Below, piece after piece: positions 32,001-45,810 of a stretch of DNA of 64,000 bases. The stretch comes from Chamaea fasciata (taxonomy: Eukaryota > Chordata > Aves > Passeriformes > Sylviidae): contig JARCOQ010000062.1 in the NCBI GenBank assembly GCA_029207755.1, forward strand, positions 708,420 to 772,419. Direction: 5' to 3'. The notes under the pieces are model-generated. The model was not told the origin of the DNA. It saw only the letters and a program-made list of their open reading frames with translations, and did no database searches. Both the position numbers and the translations under genes were made by a program. Each line of letters opens with the position of its first letter. The first letter of the stretch is position 1.

Positions 32001-35000
32001 CTACCTCTAGGTCCACTAAGGATTGATTTCCAAATTGTGTCACAACTTCAGGGTGGCACAGCATCCAAGTATTACCAATAAATAACTAACAAAAGCTCTT
32101 TCTTTGAAGATGAGACACTAATTTACCAGCACATAATTGTAACTCAGCTGTTTCATACTCCAGCTAAAACACTCCTGGTTTGGTGTTGGTAGAAGACGTT
32201 CACTGCACATGAAGCTTTACGCATCACATTGAACTAATTTAACTGTAGGTGAGCAATTCTCTCAAGTTCCTGACTGAACTTCCCTATTAATCAGTTATTT
32301 GTCCTTAAAAAATATACACCTGAATTTTACTCTCCCTCCCAACTCCCATAAAGAGGAGCGGACTAAAACTGGTTATAAAATGTTAGTAAGTTTGCCAGCC
32401 AGCAAGTATCCGAGTGGCTTAATCATTAAAGCTGCCGTTCATTTCCACTAACCACGTGGATGCTTTCAAATGTCTCAGTCCCAACCAGAAACTGTAAGAT
32501 TTTTACAGACCATAGGAAAGCAAGATGGAAAATTACCTGCTGTACACTATGTTTATGCACGTGAACATGGATGACATGGGGCATAACAACGGCAATTCTG
32601 TACTTGGATGTCCTTTCTGCTTGTTCAGTGTACTCTATACAGCTGCCTTACAAACATGTCAATGTAGGGTAGCAGTTAGGTTTAAAATCAGTTGCAACAT
32701 GGCTTAAGGAACGAGTTATTTTTGTAATCCAAACTCACTAGGATCCACATCTGTAAGAATTTCACAGAAAACCAGACAAGTGTATCTGCACATCAGCAGC
32801 TCCACAGCACAAACTGTGAGGAACAAAGGCCAGTGGCTGCTCAGGGACCCTTCCCATGAGGCAGCTGATGCACAGGAGCTGCTCTGTGTAGAGTGTGATG
32901 ATTTACCCAGCCAGTGTTTAAAACGCCCATATTACCCGATATCTGCGCCCATTTTAAGAAGGGGAAGTACTGGGAGCAAAGTCCCTCATGGATTCCATGC
33001 AGAATTACAAATTCCTCTGTTTGGGTGCAGAAAACTGTTTTTGCTAAGGTGACTAACTTAAATTTTTCCACATTTAATTTCACTGTTCCTCCTACATCCA
33101 GTATACTGTCAGAACGAGAGAAAACTGCATTCCACCCTAAGTGCCATTGCTACGTCAAACAATTCTTTCAAATGCTGGTTTTGTTGAGCATCCTAGTAAT
33201 TGTCCTATCTCAAAGACCGGCTTAATCCTTTCTGAAAACAGCTTCTCCTTTATGCTTATAGAATTACTAAATTTTTTAAGTAATTAACATTTTCCCTCTG
33301 ACTAGTTCTGTTGGCGGACATCAGCAATTTGAGGCTGTCCCCACAATTCACTTGCTTTGTTCTCTGCATTATCCCAGACTGACATTTAGGTTTAGTTTGC
33401 AGGAGGTTTAAATCCATCACTCACCACGAAACCCAAATCAGTGATTTCAATAGTGCCTGAAACACCAAGGAATTGGGAAAGGACAGGAAGGCACTCCCAC
33501 ACTTTAAGGGACCGGAGAGAAAGCTTTAAGCACTTTCTCAAGCGTTCCCCCTTTCTGACCACTGACATTTGGTCTTGCTTGCTCTATGCTGGGTGTTTCT
33601 CCTTGGCATTTCTGTAGGAATGGGCACTGCTCCAGTGAGAATAAATGCACAGTTGAGTGTCATTAATATACTGATCTGTAAACATCTAAAGCAGATATTG
33701 AACCACTGTCTGACTGGAGAAAAACAGCCTGTGGATCAGAAATAGCAATTCATTACCAAGACTTTTTTTGCTGAATTGTGCATACAAAAAAAAACCCTGA
33801 AAGATTCAATCAAATTCATTTTACTATAAGCCTTTCAAAGATGAACGAAAAGCCTCTTGGTCCATTTGAAAACATAGGGATAACTGTGCTTTCTTTTAGA
33901 GTATCACAAATTTACAAAAGTTGCCAGAGGAAGTAAGAAAACAGTAACAAAACCCACCACAGATAAAACTTCACAAATCTCAATTCCAAGACACTGACAG
34001 AAATGGTTTATATCCAGCTCTGCTACTAAAGGCTCATTTGCAAAAATTGTGACCACAAAATGCATCACAAATTGGTTTTCTACCTCATGACTGCTGATTA
34101 CTAGGTAATAGAATATTAATGGTGCTTTTTCAACATCTACTTTTTCTCAAGGTGCATAAATCTCTGTAAAATTGCTTTATCTTACTTTCCAAACAGTTGA
34201 AAGGCTGGTCTTCAGATGTTTGAACAGCAATCTTTCCACTACAGGGCAGCACACTTCCTTTTCATACAAGTAACACACTCATCAGATTATTTCCACCTCC
34301 TGATACAAAATCAGATGCACTCTCCAAAGAGGGAAGTGATTCTCCAGCTTCTACGCCTGAAGTATATTTACAAATTATTTATGAGCGTGACCAGATTGTA
34401 CCATGTCCCTTCCTAAGAGCTTCTAAAACATACAGTGAATCCAAAGGAAGCAAAACAAGATTTCTAAAGCAGCTGAGTCAACTTTCATAGAAGCTCTTTC
34501 TTTATCCAGAAATACAAATACTTTTTAGAAACCAGCAAGGGTATTGATGTTACCAACACAGAGCACATGGTTTGGTGTGACTTTTATGAATTTACAGCCT
34601 AAACTACTACTACCACTTGGGCATCTGGCTGAAATACTTCTCTCCACTAAACATTACTGTGTACAAAGAGATAAAAGTTAAACAGACTGTTTCCTTGAGG
34701 TTCTCAAGAAACCTTACTTCAAAAGGATAAGAAACTGAAGTTATTTTGTCAGCAGCAGCTCCCTCAGAAGTACCCATTTTCCTGAGCAGGGGATATTTGT
34801 CAAGAAAGCAAACTGCACAGCCAGAGCAGGGAGCAGTTCAGTCACACCATCAATAGTTTAAGGATGAGAGACCCAGTGCTTTGGTACCAAAGCCCATCAG
34901 CCCAGTGAGAATCTGCATGAAGCACAACTGTCAGTGCTGACCAGGACATGAACTGAACAGGGCTGCCTTTCACTGTTCTTTCCTTACCATAGTTATTATA

Positions 35001-37569
35001 CCTGCAAGTGAAAGGTTTTACACGTTGTACAACCTACCCAAAAGAGGATCTCCTTGTAATGACGCCAAACATGAAAGACTGTTCTCACGGTAGTACTCCA
35101 AGGGAGGAGAAACACATCCCTAAGAGCTCTCTCTGACCTCCTTTTTTTGCAAGCTTATATTGGGATGGGGTAGGGACAATACCTAATCAAATGCTATGAA
35201 GGATCTTTTCAGACAAAAAGGCAAACTTTGTCAATACCAGATAGAGAAGTTCAGACAGACCTTTTGAGCAAGAAGTAGGAATTTAACGGTAAATACCACC
35301 ACTACATCTACTTTCAGATGAGGGTATTCATTGAGAATTTAACAGAAAAATAGATTTCAAAGACAATAAACCATAATCCTTAGCTCTAGACAAACTCCCC
35401 ACAGTACCAAGACATGGCTCAATTCAAGTGATTTTGAGTGAAAAGCTCCTTTGAATGAGGCGCATGAAAGGTTTGACCTCAATTTTGCATTTCACAAGGC
35501 AGGTTATTTTTCAGAACATCAAATAACCAACCAAAATACGGGTCAGTTGTTTGACCAGACTATGTTTTGTGAACGAAATCCAACAGCTCAATTACAACTT
35601 AGCAAACTCAAGCCATTTAATTCCAAAATCCTCAATCATGCTGGACATCTATGAATTGCAAAACTGCACAAGGTCAGGACCTCTCTTCTGATCCTTGGCC
35701 ACTTGGAAGAAGGGAATTGCAGAAAACACCTACTGAACAGTACAAAATTTGAGCACTGTTTTCTTTTGCAAGCACACCATTCTCTCTCTTGTCTCACTGA
35801 TGACAACGAGCTTATTCCAATCAACATGTTTTCTGAAACACTTAAAAGATTAGGAAAAAAACTTATTGCTCATGCTCTGAAGATACTACCATTCATTACT
35901 GCCACAAGACAGCCTGAACTCCAATATAGTCATTAACAAAGTGGCCAACTTGCATGGAGAGTGAATTTTAGAAGAGTGGAAGGACTGAAACCAGAGAAAT
36001 GACTTGAAGTGCTGCCTAATCTTCCCCTAGAGCTAGAGAAAAGCAGACAGTATTTGAGCCTGAGTGCTCTCACTGTGTCATTCGTGGCTTCAGGCAGTCC
36101 ACACAAATTTGAGATTTGAATTTGGGAGTCAGCAAACAGGATTCAAGGCTTTATAGCTACAGGTGGTCTCAGAGCTCTGAGATTTGACTTTCTTTGAAAG
36201 ATATTCAAGAACTAAAAAGACGCAACAAAACTCAACTTATAACAACTTTCAAAGTTTTCCTTTACCCTACATTTGCCTGGTTATTAAACCTGTAATAGGA
36301 TTTAAATTTATTTCCGCTCTTTTAGAACTATAAATGCTTACACCAGCCAGGTTATTGTCCAATTTCTATTCCTAGCATTCTGAATGATAGTGATGACTTT
36401 CCTTTTACATTTACTATAATACTTAAATGGACAGAAGTATTGGTGATGCATAATTTTGGCTTTGTTAATTCAGCCGAGACTGTCTTATGGATTTCATTAA
36501 AATTCTACTACAAAAGCTTTGGACATACTGGAAATGCAGAACTATCACCTTTTATTCATTTAATTGTGTAACCACCTCAACCCAAAAGGGTCTTTACCCA
36601 CAATCTGCTTGGTCATTTCATCACAACTATTAAGGACAACTGAGTAACCTGTTCCCAAAAAGCACAAAGATTAACAAATGTTTGGTTGGGGGGATTTTTT
36701 GCCTGCCACACAAAAAAAGTGCACATTTTCAACACATCTTTTGGGCAGAATGACAATTATACACACAGCATATGCTGTTTGCCTCTGCAAGTTAGAGCCA
36801 ACATTTCTATTCTTTCCTCTAACAATAAATTTAAAGTGTGTACTACATTTATATAAGAAGAATATATAACCCAAGGGTGCTGGCTGCAGCCCCACAAAGC
36901 CACCAAAAGTTTATTTGGTCTCGCAAAAGAAGGCAAGCACCTTTCAGAGGCATCACCATTTCCTTCTCTCCTGGATACAGAGCCCTTCAGGCAGATTTGG
37001 CACACATGCTTGCATTAAGAGGACAAGATGGAGCAATTCTGTCAGTGCAGCAGATTAAAAAAACCTGCCACCAAGAGGCTTTATTCCAAAGGCAATTCTC
37101 CTCTGATTCACAAAAGGTCTGCCTACCATACAGCCAAGCAGAGGCTCCCAGATGGTGCTGGCAAAGCAATCTCCACTTTCTCCCAACAGCACAGCAGCAT
37201 GTTGATGTCTAGAAAAAATATTTCCAGTCCTGATCCCTTTGCTGTCAGTTCTGTAACATGCACTGCCCTGATTAAATAAATAAAAGCCTATCAACCACCA
37301 GCAGTTTCAAGACTTACATGAAGCTCTCCTACTCTTAGGGAAAAAAAAAACCCATGAAGTCAGCATTTAAAACTAAGAGAAAGTGCTTGGAATTATATCT
37401 CTTTCTTAATGACAGTCCCACTATTCCCTAAAGTTTGGGGAAGTTCTTTAAAGCAGCAACATTTTTGGCCAAGTGATCAATAGCTTGCTCCAGTACGAGA
37501 CAGGACTAATACTGGACAGGGACCTCTAAAGTCACCAGAAACCAGCAGATTGCAGTTGGCTTCTCTCAC

Positions 37570-37790
37570 AGACACACCTCTAAGCGATCTTGGCTCCCAG
37601 TTCCAGCCTCCTCCACCCTGGCATCCACACATGAACAAATGGACTGAGCAGCATTGCTCAAATCCTGCTGCACTTGCTTAACCTCCATAAGATTTCCCAG
37701 GAGAACTTTACTTTGTGTCACTTCTGCTCTCCTTCAATCCTGCAGCTCTTCTGCAAGCTTCTGCTCAAGACTTAGCACAGACTACTCAAG
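37570..37790 (-). pseudogene. Possible relic of a coiled-coil protein exon
   Basis: On the minus strand one frame reads LEQKLAEELQD, a stop, then RRAEVTQSKVLLGNLMEVKQ, VQQDLSNAAQ and about 25 further residues before a second stop. Heptad-like spacing and high Gln/Glu/Leu content suggest a coiled coil interrupted by one nonsense codon. It may be a processed pseudogene piece or a decayed exon. The parent gene is not recognised. Confidence 0.3.
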
Positions 37791-40700
37791 AAATCAGAAC
37801 ACAGGAACTCAGAAATATTTCAACAATTAAGCTTTCTTCTGGAGTAGAACCAACCATATAAATCATACAATTAGAATATTTCCCTGACTTTTATTTTAAA
37901 CTTTAAAAAAAATCCACACTAATAAAAGGACCTTAATACATTGATAAAGTATTCACCAGGTCAATGAATAAAAAGGTTGAAGTTTCTCTCAAACGAAAAG
38001 AAGAAAACAAAAAAAAAACCAACCAAAAAAACCAACCAAACAAGTCTAGGTGGGAGATAACAGGCACAGCACCCTGTGTCACATTTTATGTCTTGAAGAA
38101 AAATAATGGGGATGTTTGGACAAGTATTTACCAGAGCAAAGCCTACAGTGGCCCCTGAGGGTAAAGTCAAATTTTTCCAATGCCAGCTAGTCAGTAACTC
38201 ATTGTGACTGTTAAAAAACTGAACTCAAGGACACTGGCAAAAGCAAGATTGGAGAACTGTAGATATACTATCAAATTTCTACCATGCGAAACCTATTTTG
38301 ATGGCCACAACAAGCAAGACACATTCCTTAATGCACCCATTTGTCATACTCAGGTTTGTTACACCGAGTGATTTAAAGTGACCCTGCAGAAAAACTGGCT
38401 TGCAAAGACAGCAGACAAGAAAAACTTAGAGGCCACAAAGAGCAGAAGAGGAAAAACTGAACCACCACTTGCTAATGATAGTTCAGTTCATGCACTTGTG
38501 GATGCAGACCCAGTCAAGCCACCAGAAGGTGAATGAAAAATCTGAAAGCACAATTGAGCAAACCTTCAAAAAATATCTATCACTAAAGAGACCAATTTCA
38601 TGTGCACGTGATGCTGAAAATTTAGAAGAATCAAAAGAATTGAATACTGAAGCAGGAGGATAAGAGTCCATACCATTGACACAAGATCATTTTTTCCTCT
38701 TAAAACAATGGGAGAAATGTCTTGTATTAAAACAATTGTTTTCTTTAGGACTTCTAAAGAGCACTAAATATTAACCTTCCTAAAACTGCACAATGGCAAA
38801 CCGAAATTAAAAAAAAAAAAAAAAAACTTGGGACAAGAAGAAACAGTGATATATATGAACACAGTTCAACAGATCTCCATAGACACTCTTACGTTTCAGA
38901 ATTGAGTTCATCTGGATTATCCACACACATTAATTTGAAATCCCAGCTTTAGTCTTTCATACAAGTTCTACTTCTCAGTATTTTTAATGAGGAACTAAGA
39001 TCTTGATAAAGCCATTCATTTCATTGTATCCGAAAGTCCTTTGCCTGCTGTACATTTTCTCTGCAGCTGTAGGCATGCATGAGGATGCCTAGCACGTGCA
39101 TTGTGTATTTCTATTTACACTAGGAGTGCTTAAATATTCATCTGCAGTTATGTATTTATGTACACAGCTAAAACCACACAGCTATGTTAGATCTGATGTA
39201 TTTTAATGGGGGTCAAACCTTCAATCCATGCTGGGATTTTCTGCTATTTAAGAGAAACAGGCTGTGGAGCATTTGACCTTTTTCTCCAAGAGCAAGATGA
39301 AATGTCCCAGATGTGCCAAATTCTCAAATGCATTGTTTGTATCTCTTGTAAGAACAAGTCTCCAGGCACCTGAGCAAAGATAACCCACCTTACATGGATA
39401 CCTCACAGACTGGCAGCAAAGTGCTGTCATCTTACCAACCAATATTAAAAGCAGGCTACTGCATGAGGCTGCCAGAGAGGCTTAGGCAGCGCTGTTACAG
39501 CTCACATTTCCCACTCGGTTTGCTACAAGAAGCAGCAAAAAATAGTTTCTTTGGCTCACCAATATCAACAGGAAAAGAGCAAGTGCTTTCCATAAAGAAG
39601 GATTCTCACCTGACACCAGGAGCCCCCTGGAATCTTGGATACAATCAAGCTCTATCAAACACACTGCTGATATACCTTGCAGATAAGACAGAATTTTACA
39701 CCAATCTCAGTTTCCCATCTTAATATTTTCTCTTTGCTGTGACAGGTAATTATGCAGAGCAGGACAGCCCTCTGAATCACTGTCTTGGAAAACAAACATC
39801 GCTTTAATTAACATAACCAGCACAACAAAACATTTTCTAAACTTGCACTCAAGAGAAAAGATGCCCTTCACTAAGAGAGCAGCTGGAGGGCATTGAGAGG
39901 ATTTTTTGGACTTGGGGGACAGGGACAGAGCAACATTACTTGTTTGTTTTCAGTTTTGTGCAGCTCCTCATCTGGTTCACCGGCTATTGAGAACTGACAG
40001 AAATGCCACCTATCTTATCTAAACAGTTCTTATCTGACCTTTTTTGGCTTCTCTTGAGACAGACAGCAGGACTCTGGTACTGCTAAAGGAAAAAGTACTG
40101 CCTGGTATCTCTAAAAACACAGATTCTCAGAAAGAAAAGAACAGTCGAATGCATCAAACAAGAACACTTTATTCCTTCAATAATGCTTACGTATTTTCAC
40201 TTTTTCAAAGTCTCCAAATAAAGTTTAGAAATCAAACACGTCAATGCTACATTCAAATATTTCTCTCTTCTAACCTAAGCCAGAAAAAAAAAAAAAAAAC
40301 AAATCAGGAAAAGAAATCCTTATTTTTACTACAAAAAGTCTCGGTTTTCCACATGAGAAGCCACATTCTCAACAAACCGATGCCAGAAGAGTCAACATTA
40401 TTGAAGAGGGTTACAGTGAGCTGTCAAATTACCTTCCGTCCTCTGAGGATGTGCACTACACTGCCAGCATGTTTCCAGCTCTCACATTCAGAGTAGGAGA
40501 GCCAGGACTAAAACATCTGCTGGGCCTAACGAGGTCCCTGTCACATCTCTGTGATAACACGTTGCTCATGTCTATCATGTAACACAGACAGAACATATTC
40601 TCCTGGTTTTAGTCCCTTAGATTCCTCGGTCTAAGCAAGAAATTGGCAGCCTGCCAGGCTTCCTATGGACCATTCTGGGGTGGGACCACCAGGTAAATCT

Positions 40701-43700
40701 CCCCGAGTCAGGGCATGATATCCTAAAGAGACACTGCCCTCCTTCCCCATGGATAAATGGGATGATGAGCAGTGCAGCAGGAGCAGGAAGCTCTGCTAAG
40801 TTTCCACCACTGCCATGCATTTTCTCTTCACTAAACATCGATTTACTTGCAGGAAGAAAGGCTCCCCTAATAGAACCTGTTCTTTTGATGGCAACCAAGA
40901 GGGAAATGGGCAAAAAATAGCTTGAAACTATACCAGTGTCAAGCTATTATTAACTATCAGGCATACACTGACAGTAGGAGAGATGAGGTGGCAAGAGGAC
41001 TTTCAATAGCCAAAGAGCCCTTTCATCATCTGACCAGCTTCATCTATTGTATTCAAGTAAGTGTTAAAATACAGAGAAATCACACATATCTAGTGCCTTT
41101 ACAACGAGTATCCAGGTGCAGATTTCTTTCTGCACGTGACTAAATTTAAGGCATCCTTGCCGTGTACAAAAAAAAAAGCCTTGTGAAATGAGAGGTGCTA
41201 ACATTTTCTAACAGATGGGATGACATTACAGAACAGGATCCTTTTTGTTACTCATGAAAACAACACGCTCTTGGTGCAATTGATTTCACACATAAACGGC
41301 AACAGTTTCAAAGCCCAACATTGCTATTTTGGGCCAGTTAGTAGAAACCCATTTCTAAAGCTGATAGCAACTCTGACAATTAATTACAAGCTCAAGATCA
41401 AGCATGTCCAATCCTTGTGAAATCCCTAGACATCAATCGGAATGACTCCTGAGGGCCTCCATAGAGTTCAGAGCAAGTATTCCCTCTTTTTGCAGATCAT
41501 CTTTCAGTGTCTCTGAGCTGCGCAGATTATCAGCATGAAGATTTTATGGAATAAGATCAAGGTAAATAGGGCCAGGAGGTGCACAATTTCCTGAGTTTAG
41601 GTACAACAGACTTGCCACAGGTAAATAACTGCTCACTTGGGCACTTATACATGTTACAGCCAGGTGAGGGGTGGGGAAACACTCACAAAGGAGACTAAAA
41701 CACACTGCAGGGCAAACTGCAATTCCACCAATCCACACCTGCAAAACTCATTTACCACAACCGTGCTCAGCACTCCACAAAGACTCCTAATGAATTTATG
41801 CAGCACCAGTACAACTTAACAAATACATGAAAAACATTTTTAAAAAAATAACTATTATGTCATGATGTTCCTCATGCTGATCTGAGTCAGGGTAAGAGCT
41901 GAAGGGCATTTCCTTGTGAGCTGAGAGGCCCACAGAAATAACCCAGCCATGACTGTCCCCAAGGACAACAAATGGGGCAGACCCCACTCTTCCAACAGGC
42001 TGAGCTAATCAACAGATCTGCACAGCTACTGCAGAATCTGCATAAGAAATCGATTGAAACCATGTGTTGGTATGGATTCATTTTGCAAAAAATTAACTGT
42101 GACGGGTTGGCACGGTAATGACTTGAACTTTCCCACAATACCATGAAGTACTGATGCTTCTGGAAAAACAAAGTAGATTCTGATGTACCATTCAGACTTC
42201 CTAGAAAGAAATCATGCCAACAAGATGAGGTAATCTTGAAATTGCCATCTCCCCGCTTCCTAAAACTGGAGAGAAGGTTCGTAATCTATTCGGACTCTGA
42301 TTAAACTCAGCAATCAACACGGTAAAAAATATATTAAATAGAGCTTTTAAATAGACAAACTGCAACAGTATTTACTTATTTTCTTCTATTTCTCCTCCCT
42401 GGAATCCAGTACTCAGGCAAATTTCTCGCTTCTACAACAGCATATTAACTTTTTGACACTATGATCATTAAAGTCAACGTGGAAAATATATGCCAAATAG
42501 AAAATCTAGATGCTGAAAGGAATATCAACCAAGACAAATCCAACTTCTAAAAATAAAATCCTCAAGAAGTGAGTCACTCACCCCCAAAACTGTACCACTT
42601 ATAGCTACATTATAACAGAAATACAGGAAATATCAGATGCCTTTTTCCACTTTGGAGGTTTATGCACAAAGCTAAAGTCCAGCACACGTTTGTTTGTTAA
42701 TGGTTGAGACCTCAAGCAGAAAAAAACCCCACAAATAATCCCCAGCCAACAGTATAAATCAACCTAAAGAAAGCTCATCATTTACTGAGTATCATGGTCA
42801 TAAAGCTGCCCAACCAAGAGAGGGCAAGACAAACTTCATACTTGTACAGCAATCTAAACTGAAAAGCATCCAGATATACCACGTGGAATCACTAGTGCGA
42901 CAACCAAGCCAAAAACAATCTCTGCTATCAATCTTCAGCAGCCAGCTCCCACTTTTTTACCCTGTTTTATAAACCATTTCTTCTTACAGAGTCACTGCCA
43001 GGCCCTCACTTTGAGTCTACTGTGTTTGACAGATCAGCTACAACATTTTTCTTCTGTAAAACAACAAAACTTAGACCAGATTTTACTCAGCCAGACTCTG
43101 CAAGCCCAGGTGTCATTGCTTTACACTCACTGTGTCAGGTTCTCCTACCACCAAGCCCGAAGGTGCCACAGTGAAGGAGCTCTGGAACTGGCTGCTCTGA
43201 TGAAGGCACTTGGTCCAGCTGCAGAGTTTCCACTCTGTCTAACTGAAACCTTGACTGATGCCAGCTGCGCCTCATTTGTTCCATCACCAGGTTTTCCTGA
43301 AGAGCAGCACTCACCCTCCAAATTTTAGCCCTGTAGGGGACAAAATTAAATTATATAAAAATATACAATGAACATCTATATTATTTATAAACTGAAGCAT
43401 TTATGATTTATTTAATGAAACTGTAAAGTTTAGCCCTCTAGGGGCTAAAATTAAGGGGACAACAAGTAGAAAGACAAGAGAAGCACGGTCTGTCCAAGAA
43501 GTAAAAATCACTCAAGGCCCATCAGGAGTTTCAAAGTTTCCCTCAAATAGTAAAGATCACACAAGCAAAACAGAAGTCTCCAAAGTATCTAACAGAATCA
43601 TTTTGTAGAGATTACATCAGTACATCCACCATTTAATTAATTCATTAACAGGTGCTAAAACCCCTCCTTTATCTGTCCAAAGACCAATCATGCACAGAAA

Positions 43701-44481
43701 AGAGGAACATATGGAAATGAAATATAGTCTTGCAACATGCAGGCATGTGGGAGACAGACCTTTTGGGGATCCCGAAGGTGGCAGCACAATTACTAAATTA
43801 CCTAAGCAAGAGTCAGCCGCCAAAAACTCCTGGGGAAGCACCACGGCCCAGAGCTGCCCCTGCCAGTGTCACATGGGACAGCTGCAGCTTGTTTGGAGGA
43901 ATACCTAAAGGTGATCCACCCAGAAGGAAAGGGATCCTGCTTTAAGAGAAGTCTCTAGTTCTTAAAGGATTGCTGAAAGTAAGAGTACGTTTATTTGTAT
44001 GTTTTACGCTTAATACTTGCTTGAATACCCCTCCAAAAATGTTGTTAATCTGATAACTAAGAACGTGCCATTAAAAAAAATGGCATGTTTTTGTCTCTTT
44101 CTTTCAAAAGTAAAATATTCCTTGTTGTTTAATGGAAAAGCAGGCTCCTCTCCAAACACATCCTGTGAGGCCTTTTCCAGTGAAGCAGTGTGCATAATGA
44201 TAAATGAAAAAGGGAAAGGTTCTTGCAAGTATTTTTATCTGTAGTATGCAGGGGTTGATCTGTTACACCCAAAAATTATTTTCAACTTAAACAATTCACC
44301 CTTGCCAAATCCCTAACTCACTCTAAAACTCTAATAGGTACACACAACATTTCTTGTGAATAAGTTTGCAACAAATCCTACAAGTTCACCCTCAGGAAAG
44401 GTGGCAAACACCCCAAGGGAGTATACAACACACAATATACACTCCTTGGAAGCGGAGGGAGTGAGATTTGTCCTTCCTCCT

Positions 44482-45203
44482 TGTCTTGGTTTGGGAAGAC
44501 AGGTATCTGCCAGGTAAAATTACAATCAGGGGCTCTTTGGCAAAGATTTGGGAAATAGGAATAGCAGTTCTCTACTAGTATGTAATACAAAGCAAACAAA
44601 CACAAAATACTCCCCCCCCACCAAACAACTGCAGCATTAATGACAAACGACAACAGTACCAAGAACCTCGAGGGCTTTGTTTCACAAAACCCAGGGCAGT
44701 TTGGTTTCGCTGTCCCTGCAGGATCCTCAGAGCACCAAGCTGGAACAGTGGAAAAGTCCCGGGCTGGTCGCTGGGATGGCAGGGTGTCCCGGCAGGCAGG
44801 GGCAGGATGTCCCGGTAGCGCAGGGGGTGCAGGGTGACACTGCAGCAAGAGGAGCAGCGCCGAAGGAGCCGAAGGCGAGGCAGGGCCTGGACCAGCTCCC
44901 GCAGGTGGCCGGGAAAACTCAGGATTCAGGCTGAACTGGTGATAGTAGATTTCCCAGGACTGGATCCCTTTGGCCACAGTGAAACTCCTCCAGTCAGCAA
45001 CAGCCGTTCTCTGCTCGGCGTGCTCTGCGGCGGCTGAGATCCTCGAGGAGCGGCAGACACGCGTCTCCCCGAACGCCGGAGAAAGAAAAGCACGCAGCTG
45101 CCTCAAGCTTTGTCTTTTACCGGCGTTATCTCCCCCTTCCACCTTTGTCCACCTCTTTGTTTCGGTTAAGTAAACCTTTGTTTCCCGATGTTGTCCTGCC
45201 ACA
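44482..45203 (+). mobile_element. LTR-like segment of an avian ERV
   Basis: The segment starts TGTCTTGGTTTGGGAAGACA, a very common start of LTRs in songbird genomes. It continues with a ggggctctttggcaaagatt block and ataggaatagcagttctcta, also typical of that family. Its 3' end is not certain: a tgccaca at 45,197-45,203 would give TG...CA ends, just where MHC similarity begins. No target-site duplication is visible. It may have truncated the MHC class I relic that follows. Confidence 0.5.
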
Positions 45204-45204
45204 C

Positions 45205-45595
45205 GTACAGATGTTACCCCAGCACCACAGGGATCAGCTGGATGAAGGGGGATGAAATCCGGGATCATTCCCAACAGTGACAGCGCCTTCCCTCCCCGGG
45301 CCAGGATCGAGGCGCTGCCGGAGGAGCGGGAGCAGCACCGGTGCCGGGTGGAGCATCCCGGAATGCCGGAGCCCGGCATCTTCTCCTGGGCTGAGGCGGG
45401 GAATGTGGAATGTGGTAACTGGGAGTTTGGGAATGTGGCGCAGTGGGATGGAGGTTCCCCTGCCCCTCCTCACCATTCCGTGCTGCCCAGAGCCGGAATC
45501 CAGCAGGAATCTCACCCTGGTGGTCGCTGTGTCCGTCATCGCTGCCATCGTGGTCATTCTCCTCATCGGATTCAGCGTCTGGAAGCTCCAATCCG
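45205..45595 (+). pseudogene. MHC class I fragment: alpha-3 exon (broken) and transmembrane exon
   Basis: Two exon-like pieces in class I order. The first (about 45,205-45,390) reads ISWMKGDEIRD in one frame and then, after a frame-breaking gap, GIIPNSD...EEREQHRCRVEHPGM and PEPGIFSW in another. This is the second half of an alpha-3 immunoglobulin domain, with the C-R-V-E-H cysteine motif. Its splice donor is damaged (ctgagg in place of gtgagg). The second (45,491-45,595, 105 bp) has acceptor cccag and donor gttct and encodes EPES followed by a hydrophobic helix (LVVAVSVIAAIVVILLIGF) and WKL, a class I transmembrane exon in the right phase. No alpha-1 or alpha-2 exons are present. Intact class I presents peptides at the cell surface; this copy cannot. 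Confidence 0.75.
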
Positions 45596-45810
45596 GTTCT
45601 GCCCAAACCCATCCTGGGGGCTCACCCTGTTCTTCCCCCCCTCCCAAGACTCCTGGAAATCCCCCCATGACCCCACCAGTCCGCCCCCAAATCCTCCTGG
45701 GTCCCCCCTAAGCCCCTCACGGGGATTCCTGGGATTGTCCCCATGTCCCCTCCTCCAGGACTCTGGGGTTCCACCCTGACCTGTCTGTGCCCCCCTGGTT
45801 TCTTCCACAG

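Larger units (their letters stand above)
26913..44480. other. 17.5-kb AT-rich region without a supported gene
   Basis: Uniformly AT-rich sequence with A- and T-runs, short frames only and no LINE or LTR I can recognise. It could be an intron or intergenic DNA. Two small blocks stand out and are listed separately: a GC-rich patch at 28,886-29,060 and a coiled-coil-like relic at 37,570-37,790. A local duplication of a ttagccct.taggggctaaaatta word occurs at about 43,325-43,350 and 43,431-43,455. No conserved exon was identified by eye. Confidence 0.6.

Noticed and set aside
43011..43328. 105-codon plus-strand frame in the AT-rich region
   Set aside because: No domain, no splice sites and no similarity recognised; its length is within chance for a 17-kb region.
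44378..45379. 333-codon minus-strand open frame
   Set aside because: It runs across an LTR-like segment and the antisense of an MHC class I exon; the peptide has no domain.
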